Notes under the pieces: model-generated | What the model was told of the DNA's origin: nothing | Seen by the model: only the letters and a program-made list of their open reading frames with translations | Database searches by the model: none | Shown: piece after piece, positions 1 through 5,600 of the stretch | Layout of the letters: each line of letters starts with the position of its first letter | How positions within the stretch are numbered: position 1 is the first letter of the stretch | DNA from: an uncultured Eubacteriales bacterium | GTDB taxonomy: Bacteria > Bacillota > Clostridia > Oscillospirales > Oscillospiraceae | NCBI GenBank assembly: GCA_900555795.1 | Contig: USMP01000072.1 | Location: forward strand, 1-6,822 | Direction: 5' to 3' | DNA: 6,822 nt | Made by a program: the position numbers and the translations under genes

Positions 1-55
1 GCAGCTGCTGGGGAGAGATGTCACAGGTGCTGTCGGAGGTAATCTTAATGCGCAT
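1..55 (-). CDS. DegV family protein, N-terminal fragment
   Basis: Partial gene: only the first 18 codons lie in the window and the rest continues past the left edge. It reads MRIKITSDSTCDISPQQL. The pattern of a short beta strand followed by (S/T)DSTCD(L/I)S is the hallmark start of DegV/FakB proteins, cytoplasmic carriers that bind a fatty acid and, in characterised cases, present it to the kinase FakA for phosphorylation. The ATG lies about 8 bases after a GAAAGGGA ribosome binding site, which supports the start. It is in the same direction as the marR gene but separated from it by 190 bases of structured DNA, so it is probably a separate transcription unit. I saw no convincing promoter hexamers directly upstream. 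Family assignment rests on 18 residues only. Confidence 0.75.
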   Translation of the reverse strand, partial: MRIKITSDSTCDISPQQL

Positions 56-72
56 AGCGGTCCCTTTCTACG

Positions 73-122
73 TTTAAATCAAGTAATACTGATTTCAAAA
101 TAAAATGCTTTTGTTTGAAATC
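73..122. promoter_or_regulatory. Possible operator half-sites upstream of degV-family gene
   Basis: Three related AT-rich words sit 18-67 bases upstream of the degV-type start: TTTAAATCAA (73-82), GATTTCAAA (91-99) and TTTGAAATC (114-122). The last two form a perfect 9-bp inverted repeat with a 14-base gap. The first two form an imperfect palindrome with a one-base insertion in one arm. Such spacing would suit a repressor near the start of transcription, but the words are simple AT-rich sequence and the regulator is unknown. This is a pattern seen in sequence with an inferred role. Confidence 0.25.
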
Positions 123-124
123 CC

Positions 125-163
125 GCGCGCTTTGCGCGCTGGCGTCGCGCGTGCCGCGCGCCA
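125..163. repeat. Two adjacent GC-only hairpins
   Basis: A perfect 6-bp inverted repeat GCGCGC-TTT-GCGCGC (125-139) is directly followed by a longer hairpin: TGGCG (140-144) pairs with CGCCA (159-163), and inside it CGCG (146-149) pairs with CGCG (155-158) around a CGTGC loop, with one bulged T. This run of alternating G and C is unlike the AT-rich DNA on either side. It lies between the degV-type gene and the marR terminator-like fold. It could be part of a dispersed intergenic repeat or a transcription barrier; the sequence alone does not decide. Confidence 0.5.
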
Positions 164-175
164 CGCTGTCTCATA

Positions 176-230
176 AAAACCTGCCGCGCTTCGCGCGATA
201 AAAAGCTTTACAAGCTTTTTAACAGGTTTT
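176..230 (-). terminator. Three-way-junction fold, likely terminator of marR
   Basis: An outer 8-bp stem, AAAACCTG (176-183) with CAGGTTTT (223-230), encloses two perfect hairpins: CGCGC-TTC-GCGCG (185-197) and AAAAAGCTT-TAC-AAGCTTTTT (200-220). It begins 16 bases downstream of the marR stop codon. On the minus strand both the inner AT-rich hairpin and the closing outer stem run into T-tracts, which fits intrinsic termination of the marR message. On the plus strand the closing stem ends in TTTT, so it may work both ways. It is more elaborate than an ordinary terminator. Confidence 0.55.
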
Positions 231-245
231 AGTATAAAATGCCGG

Positions 246-680
246 CTACGGACAGGATATGTCGTCCAGGGAGCGGGCCATCCGGGCGGCGGCGGCCAGA
301 AACGCCTGCCGCTCCTCCGGGGACAGGGGGGACAGGGCGGCTTCGCAGAATTGCCGGACGTTTTGCCAGACGGTTTCCAGGATTGGCTCCGCCTGTCCGG
401 TGACGGTGAGGTGCTGATAGCGGCGGTCCGTCAGATCCACGTCAATCGTCAAAAGACCCCGGGTAGCCAGCTTCAGCACGTTGCCGGACACCGACGCCTT
501 GGACATACCGCAGCGGGCGGCCACATCGCGGGCGGTGTCCAGATGGGGGGAACGGGAGAGAAAGAAGAGGATGCGCGCCTCGCCGGTGGAAATCTGCCAG
601 TGCTGGGCGGCGCTGTCCAGTGCCTGCTCTATTTGCCGGGTGCTGTGTTGAATAAAATCCAGCAGGGAGGAGCCATCCAA
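246..680 (-). CDS. MarR-family transcriptional regulator
   Basis: A small DNA-binding protein of about 144 residues, the usual MarR length. MarR proteins are cytoplasmic dimers that bind palindromic operators and release them on binding a ligand or on oxidation. An N-terminal dimerisation helix is followed by a winged helix-turn-helix; the recognition region ARDVAARCGMSKASVSGNVL and the wing DLTDRRYQHLTVT (with Asp-Arg-Arg) are typical. C-terminal helices (about 105-142) complete the dimer interface. I prefer the TTG start at 680, because a near-perfect Shine-Dalgarno GGAGGTGA (693-686) ends 5 bases before it. The in-frame GTG at 689 lies inside that Shine-Dalgarno sequence and would add three residues. 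It has its own promoter and a possible autoregulatory operator, so it looks monocistronic. The ligand and regulon cannot be told from the sequence. It contains Cys residues, but redox sensing is not shown. Confidence 0.93.
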   Translation of the reverse strand: MDGSSLLDFIQHSTRQIEQALDSAAQHWQISTGEARILFFLSRSPHLDTARDVAARCGMSKASVSGNVLKLATRGLLTIDVDLTDRRYQHLTVTGQAEPILETVWQNVRQFCEAALSPLSPEERQAFLAAAARMARSLDDISCP

Positions 681-712
681 ATCGTTCACCTCCAGATCAT
701 TTAATTTTGAAC

Positions 713-728
713 AGTTTAAAAATGAACT
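713..728. promoter_or_regulatory. Possible MarR operator at marR transcription start
   Basis: The 16-bp imperfect palindrome AGTTTAAAAATGAACT has matching AGTT/AACT ends and covers the predicted transcription start of the marR promoter. MarR proteins commonly bind 16-20 bp palindromes over their own promoters, so autorepression is a reasonable inference. The centre of the palindrome is poorly symmetric (10 of 16 positions match), so the assignment is tentative. Confidence 0.35.
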
Positions 729-734
729 ATTTAT

Positions 735-763
735 ACTATAACATGGACGCCGCGTGCTGTCAA
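735..763 (-). promoter_or_regulatory. Sigma-A-type promoter for marR
   Basis: On the minus strand a perfect -35 hexamer TTGACA (763-758) is followed after exactly 17 bases by the -10 hexamer TATAGT (740-735), five of six to consensus. Transcription would start near 728, about 48 bases before the preferred TTG start of marR. It lies just beyond the trmD terminator, so marR is transcribed independently of rimM-trmD. Confidence 0.8.
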
Positions 764-777
764 GCAGGGGCTGCCCA

Positions 778-817
778 TAAAGAAAAAGGACTAGGGCAGA
801 AAGCCGCCCTGGTCCTT
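778..817 (-). terminator. Intrinsic terminator of rimM-trmD
   Basis: Read on the minus strand, AAGGAC-C-AGGGC pairs with GCCCT-A-GTCCTT around an 8-base loop (817-786), giving an 11-bp stem with one mismatch. The stem runs straight into a T-tract (TTTTT, then CTTT). It begins about 40 bases past the trmD stop codon and ends before the marR -35 box. The plus strand has no T-tract after the stem, so termination is one-directional. Confidence 0.85.
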
Positions 818-856
818 ACCGCATGCATTGCGCCCTTTGCTGTCGAAAACCGCCCG

Positions 857-1645
857 CTACTCCCCGGACTCCTCCGGGGTGTCCCCGGCGCGCTCCTGAC
901 GCAGCTGCTCATAGACCTCCGCCAAAAGCCGGCGGTCCTGCTTGGTTGCCATAAAATCAGACTCTCGAAAGATATCTGGCCTCCGCCGCAGGGTACGGAG
1001 CATGGACTGCTTTTTCCGCCACCTGGCCACGTTCCCGTGGTGGCCGGAGAGCAGCACCTCCGGCACCTTCCGCTCATGCCATACCTCCGGGCGGCTGTAT
1101 TGCGGATACTCCAAAAGCCCGCTCCAGTGGCTCTCCTCCTCATAGCAGGCGGCCTCCGGCAGCACTCCGGGAACCATCCGACACACCGCGTCCGCCACCG
1201 CCATGGCAGGGATCTCCCCGCCGGTGAGGACAAAATCTCCCATGGAAATCTCCTCGTCCACGCACTCCTCCAGAAACCGCTCGTCCACACCCTCGTAGTG
1301 GCCGCATACCAGGATCAGGTGGTCGTAGTCCGCCAGCAGCTGCCGGGCCTTGGCCTGGCAGAAGGTGGTTCCGCAGGGGGAGAGGTAGATGGTGCGGGAG
1401 TGTTCTGTGCCGAAGTGGTCCTTGATATGGGCCCAGCAGCGGTAGAGGGGGTCCGCCTGCATCACCGCCCCCCGGCCCCCGCCGTAGGGGTAGTCATCCA
1501 CCTGCTTCTGCTTGTTTACTGTGTAGTCCCGGATCTGGTGCGCCTCAATGCGGATATAGCCCCGCTCCTGGGCCCGGCCCAAAATGGACTCGTTCATCAT
1601 ATCCCCCACGGTGTCGGGGAAGAGGGTCATGATATCAATCCGCAT
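857..1645 (-). CDS. trmD: tRNA (guanine37-N1)-methyltransferase TrmD
   Basis: A 262-residue SPOUT-class enzyme that transfers a methyl group from S-adenosylmethionine to N1 of G37, next to the anticodon, preventing +1 frameshifts. It acts as a cytoplasmic dimer. Family landmarks in order: MRIDIMTLFPD at the start, VDDYPYGGGRGAVMQADPL (49-67), YLSPCG (87-92), and the trefoil-knot SAM site LVCGHYEGVDER (112-123) and SMGDFVLTGGEIPAM (134-148). The C-terminal tRNA-binding domain contains SGLLEYPQYSRP and WRKKQSMLRT. Arg156 matches catalytic Arg154 of the Haemophilus enzyme; the aligned position of catalytic Asp169 is Glu171. The start at 1645 fits the family and a GGGAGGGG site (1663-1656); the frame stays open for 22 more codons upstream, but these lie inside rimM. 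Its first 11 bases overlap the end of rimM. A terminator follows the gene. Confidence 0.97.
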   Translation of the reverse strand: MRIDIMTLFPDTVGDMMNESILGRAQERGYIRIEAHQIRDYTVNKQKQVDDYPYGGGRGAVMQADPLYRCWAHIKDHFGTEHSRTIYLSPCGTTFCQAKARQLLADYDHLILVCGHYEGVDERFLEECVDEEISMGDFVLTGGEIPAMAVADAVCRMVPGVLPEAACYEEESHWSGLLEYPQYSRPEVWHERKVPEVLLSGHHGNVARWRKKQSMLRTLRRRPDIFRESDFMATKQDRRLLAEVYEQLRQERAGDTPEESGE

Positions 1646-2141
1646 GGCTGCCCATCCCCTCCCAGACATGGATATCCATGGTTCCGCCGGCCAGATCGAT
1701 AGCAGCCACAAAGGCCGGCACGGCGGGAATCAGGTATTCGTCCGCCCCGCCCCGGACGGCGTAGACCTTGTGGGCGGGGTAGTCCATGACCTCCTCCACG
1801 GTGCCCAGGACCGCCCCGGTGGCGGCATCCCGGGCGGTAAGGCCCAGCAGTTCCTGGTCAAAGTACACGCCGTCCGCCAGCGCCGCGTCGGCACGGCGGA
1901 TGGACACCGCCTTGCCCTTCAGCGCCAGAGCGGCGTCCATGTCGTCCACTCCCGGCAGCTTGGCCAGCAGGCATCCCTTGTGGACCCGCTGAGCGGTGGG
2001 GCGCAGGGGGCGTCCCTCGATATACAGGGTTCCGCACCGGGCCAGTACATCGGCCTCGGCGCCCCGGGGCAGGATCTTGACCTCTCCCCGGACGCCGTGG
2101 GCGTTTACAATCTGTCCGGCGGTGATATATTCCAATTCCAT
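1635..2141 (-). CDS. rimM: Ribosome maturation factor RimM
   Basis: A 168-residue protein, the normal length for RimM, which binds ribosomal protein S19 and assists 16S rRNA processing and assembly of the 30S head. The N-terminal RimM beta-barrel carries the diagnostic GQIVNAHGVRGEVKI (9-23). After a linker near 88-92 comes the C-terminal PRC-barrel domain, with VYFDQELLGL (92-101), LGTVEEVM and YLIPAVPAFVAAID (136-149), ending in a typical EGM. The ATG at 2141 follows an AAAGGAG ribosome binding site with 7-base spacing. The last 11 bases overlap the start of trmD, which implies translational coupling. rpsP and the KH-domain gene that often precede rimM are absent; instead rimM seems to be first in its transcript, with its own promoter. 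Confidence 0.96.
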   Translation of the reverse strand: MELEYITAGQIVNAHGVRGEVKILPRGAEADVLARCGTLYIEGRPLRPTAQRVHKGCLLAKLPGVDDMDAALALKGKAVSIRRADAALADGVYFDQELLGLTARDAATGAVLGTVEEVMDYPAHKVYAVRGGADEYLIPAVPAFVAAIDLAGGTMDIHVWEGMGSHAD

Positions 2142-2176
2142 GGTGATTCTCCTTTGCGGATGGTTGCTTATTCCCT

Positions 2177-2205
2177 ATTTTACACGATTGTACCCCAAAG
2201 GGCAA
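2177..2205 (-). promoter_or_regulatory. Likely promoter for rimM-trmD
   Basis: On the minus strand a -35-like TTGCCC (2205-2200) is separated by 17 bases from a -10 TAAAAT (2182-2177), which matches TATAAT at five of six positions. Transcription would start near 2170, giving a short leader of about 29 bases before rimM that includes its AAAGGAG site. The -35 box matches TTGACA at four of six positions. This is the best candidate upstream of rimM but is unproven. Confidence 0.5.
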
Positions 2206-2240
2206 GAGGAGGGAGAGGCCCACCGAAGAAATTGTGGAGG

Positions 2241-2261
2241 AAAAGCGGCCCTCGCTTTTTT
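2241..2261 (+). terminator. Hairpin with T-run, terminator-like
   Basis: AAAAGCG (2241-2247) pairs with CGCTTTT (2253-2259) around a GCCCT loop, and the plus strand has six T in a row (2256-2261). Only three pairs are G-C, so it is weak as an intrinsic terminator. No plus-strand gene precedes it. It could stop antisense transcription leaving rimM, or act in a minus-strand leader if transcription starts upstream of the rimM promoter listed here. Confidence 0.35.
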
Positions 2262-2275
2262 CATAAAATCTTGCT

Positions 2276-2293
2276 TGCTCCTTGTGCTCCTTG
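2276..2293. repeat. Tandem 9-bp repeat resembling duplicated ribosome binding sites
   Basis: TGCTCCTTG occurs twice with no gap (2276-2284 and 2285-2293). On the minus strand this reads CAAGGAGCA twice, so each copy contains an AAGGAG Shine-Dalgarno-like core. Thirteen bases after the second core an ATG at 2264 opens a 29-codon minus-strand frame ending at 2175. The spacing is too long for efficient initiation, and the frame overlaps the rimM promoter candidate. Confidence 0.5.
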
Positions 2294-2638
2294 TTTAAAA
2301 CTTGAAAAGTGATACCTGATATGATAAAATAAAATGCTATATCAGATTTCTTTTTCTCAACAAAAGAAGGAGCCGCCATCTGTATGGGGCTGTGCGGGAA
2401 TGAGCCGAATAAAAAAGGGTTCAGGATCGTATGAGACGCAAAAACGGCAAAATGGCGATAGGTGTGTATAATGAGGCGGCTGCTATAAAAAAGTAAGTTT
2501 TCAGAGTTTAGAGGGCAAAATGAAGCGCACATGAATGTTACATCCCAAAGAGCGGCTGCTGCCAGCTTTATACCAGGTTTACACCACGACACCCCAAGGC
2601 TGCGGAATTTTACGAGGGATTATGTAAGCACAAAAACC
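2294..2638. other. AT-richer intergenic stretch without a convincing gene
   Basis: This part of the divergent rimM/smc spacer is clearly richer in A and T than the flanking genes. It contains one AT-rich hairpin (2316-2345, listed separately) and a perfect -10 hexamer TATAAT on the plus strand (2467-2472), without a good -35 partner. It also holds two copies of GCGGCTGCT (2476-2484 and 2552-2560), and very short plus-strand frames at 2384-2434 (16 codons, behind AAGGAG with 11-base spacing) and 2452-2496 (14 codons). I could not match it to a riboswitch or known RNA. It may hold a long smc leader, a small RNA, or decayed sequence. Confidence 0.5.
2316..2356 (+). terminator. AT-rich hairpin followed by T-rich tract
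   Basis: CTGATAT (2316-2322) pairs perfectly with ATATCAG (2339-2345) across a 16-base loop and is followed on the plus strand by ATTTCTTTTTCTC. This has the outline of a weak intrinsic terminator, but the stem has only two G-C pairs and the loop is large. There is no gene before it on the plus strand. It could equally be a protein-binding palindrome. Confidence 0.25.
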
Positions 2639-2667
2639 TCGAAACCCTTGCAATAGGGGGATATAAG
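2639..2667 (+). promoter_or_regulatory. Candidate smc promoter
   Basis: TCGAAA (2639-2644, four of six to TTGACA) and TATAAG (2662-2667, five of six to TATAAT) are exactly 17 bases apart. Transcription would begin near 2674, so the message would have a short leader holding the AAAGGA site (2675-2680) ahead of the smc start codons. TTGCAA at 2648 with GATTAA 17 bases on is a weaker alternative. Confidence 0.45.
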
Positions 2668-2694
2668 AACGATTAAAGGATAATGGGTGTGCTT

Positions 2695-5600
2695 ATGTAT
2701 CTGAAGGCATTGGAGATCCAGGGCTTTAAGTCCTTTCCTGATAAAACGGTCCTGCATTTTGATGGGGACATTACAGTCATCGTGGGGCCCAACGGCTCCG
2801 GAAAATCCAATATTTCCGACGCCATCCGCTGGGTGATGGGGGAGCAGTCCGTGCGCAGCCTCCGGGGCAGCAAGATGGAGGATGTGATCTTTGGCGGCAC
2901 GGAGAAGCGGGGCCAGGTGGGCTTCGCCCAGGTGACGCTGGTGCTGGATAACAGCGAGCATATCTTCCCCGCCATCGACTCCAGCGAGGTAATGGTCACG
3001 CGCCGCTACTACCGCAGCGGAGAGAGCGAGTACTATATCAACAAGCAGTCCGTGCGTCTCCGGGACATCAATGAACTGTTTATGGATACGGGCCTGGGCC
3101 GGGAGGGCTACTCCATCATCGGTCAGGGCCGTATTGACGAGATCTTGTCCGTGAAGAGCGCCGACCGGCGGGAGATTTTTGAGGAGGCGGCGGGTATCAG
3201 CAAGTACCGCCACCGGAAGGAGGAGTCCGAGCGGAAGCTGGAGCGCACGGAGGAGAATCTGGTGCGCATCAATGATAAGATTGCCGAACTGGAACTCCAG
3301 GTGGAGCCGCTGCGCGCCCAGGCGGAAAAAGCCCGCCGGTACCTTATTTTGCGGGACGAATTGCGCCTTTTGGAGATATCCGTCTGGCTGGAGAAGCTGG
3401 AGGAGATCCGCACCGGGGCCATCAAGCTGCAGGCGGACTATACCGCCGCCAAGCAGCGCAGCCAGGAGGCCAAGGACCGGCTTGAAGCGCTGTATGCGGA
3501 GAATGAAGCCTTCTCCCAGCGGATGCAGGAGAATGATCTGGCCCAGGAGCGCGTCCGCTCCGAGGCGTCGGACCTGGATGGGCGGGCCGCCGACCAGGAG
3601 AGTGCCATTGCTGTGCTGCGCACCACCGTTCAGCACAATCAGGAGTCGATTCAGTTGCTTGAGCGGGAATTGGCGGATCAGGACAGCCGCAGCGCCACCA
3701 TTGGGGAGCAGCTGGCGGAGCAGTGCCGGCGGATTGCGGATATTGACAGCAGGGCCGCCGAACTGGAGGGGGAACTGGAGAAGCTGCTCCGCCAAGCCGC
3801 TGAGGCGGCCCAAAGCGCGGGCAGCGCAGCTGCCGAGGCACAGTCCCTTCAGGGCAGACAGGCCCTGGCTGTGGCCGCCGCCGCTGATGAACGGGCCAGG
3901 CTGGCCGCCCTTCAGGCCGGCGTGGAGCAGATGGAGGAGCGCCGGGGAAGCCTGGACCAGGAACTGGCCGCCGCCGAAGTCCAGCTGGACACCGCCCGGC
4001 GGGATGCCCGGGGCGCCCGGCAGGCGCTGGAGGAGGCCCAGGAGGAGGCGGAGGCGGCCCGCAACGTGATTGGGGGCCATACCCTGCGCATGGAGAGCCG
4101 GGTGAAGCGGGAGGAGGCGGCCAATGCCGCGCACCTCCAGCTGACTATGGAACAGAATAATATGGATTCCCGTATCCGCATGCTGACGGAGATGGAGAAG
4201 GAGTACGAGGGATTCAGCAAGGCGGTGCGGGTGGTGATGCAGGCCGGGGAGAGGGGCGCTCTGCGGGGCGTCCACGGTCCGGTGGCCAGCCTGATGCAGG
4301 TGGAGAGCCGCTGTGCCGTGGCGCTGGAGATTGCCCTGGGCGCCGGACTGCAGAATATTGTGGTGGACCGGGAGGAGGATGCCAAGAGCGCCATCCAGTT
4401 CCTCAAGCAGCGGGACGCCGGCCGGGCCACCTTCCTGCCGCTCACCGCCATCCGGGGCGAGGAACTGCGGGAGAAAGGCGTGGAGGACGAGTACGGCTTT
4501 GTGGGGGTGGCATCCCGACTGGTGCGCTATGAGAGCCGCTATGACCAGATTTTCCGCAGCCTGCTGGGCCGCACGGTCGTGGTGGAGGACCTGGACTGTG
4601 GCATTGCCATGGCCCGCAAGTATCAAAATCGCTTTCGCATCGTCACCCTGGGCGGCCAGGTTATCAACCGGGGCGGGTCCATGACCGGCGGCAGCGTATC
4701 CCGGTCCGCGGGCATCCTGTCCCGGGCCAACGAACTGGAGTCCCTGCGGGCCAGACGCGCGGCTCTGACGGAGCAGCTGGAGCAGGCCCAGAAGGAGCGG
4801 GAGGCCGCCGCCCGGGAACTGAACGCCGCCCGCTATGAGTTGGAGGTGGCCGAGGGGCAGCGGCGCTCCGCCGAGGACGCGGTGCTGAAATACCAGGGCG
4901 AAGCGCGCCACTTCCAGGCCCTCCTGGAGAGCTTGACAGCGGGCCGGGAGAACCTGGAGGGGGAGAGCGCCGCTCTGGATAGCCGCGTGGCAGACTGTCG
5001 GGAACAGATGGCGCAGGCCCGGCAGAACCTGGAGCGCCTGGAGGCGGAGGCCCAACAGTGGGAGCGGGCCGCAGGGGAAAAGCTGGCGGGCCAGGCGGGG
5101 CTTTTGGAACTGTCCGGCAGGCTCAGCGGAAATGTGGCGGTTTGCAAGGAGGAACTGGCCGGACTGGCCGCCGAACGGGAGGCCGTCGCCAAGGCCCGCT
5201 CCGACATGGAGCGTGTCCGCTCCGATATGGAGGGAGACCGGACACAGCGGACACAGCGCCTGGAGGAATACCGCGCCGCCATTGCGGACACCGAGTCGGA
5301 GATTGACCGGCGCACGGAGGAGGCCGCGTCCCTGCGGCTGAAGAGCCGGGGCTGCCAGGAGCGGCTGGACGCCCTGCGTCAGCAGAGACTCGGCATGGAG
5401 CAGGACCGGGGCGCCATGAACCAGCAGATCAAGGCCTGCAATGAGGAGACGCTGGACGCGGAGCGGGAAACCGGCCGCCTGGAGCAGAAGCTGAGCGCCG
5501 GCGCCCTGGAGGAAAAGCAGATTCTGGACAAACTCTGGGAGACCTATGAACTCAGCCATTCCGCCGCCATGGAGCAGCGCCTGGAACTGGAGTCCCTTCC

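Noticed and set aside
707..1702. Plus-strand open frame opposite trmD
   Set aside because: It is antisense to a clear TrmD gene, crosses the trmD terminator and marR promoter, and encodes repetitive Leu/Gly/Pro/His-rich sequence typical of a shadow frame.
2384..2496. Two tiny plus-strand frames (16 and 14 codons) as leader peptides
   Set aside because: Such lengths are expected by chance. The first has loose ribosome-binding spacing, the second has no clear site, and neither carries a regulatory codon run such as repeated Trp or His.
1858..2592. Minus-strand open frame running from the smc/rimM spacer into rimM in another frame
   Set aside because: Its second half is an out-of-frame reading of rimM, and its first half shows no family similarity or good ribosome binding site. 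A real gene would have to overlap rimM by almost 300 bases.
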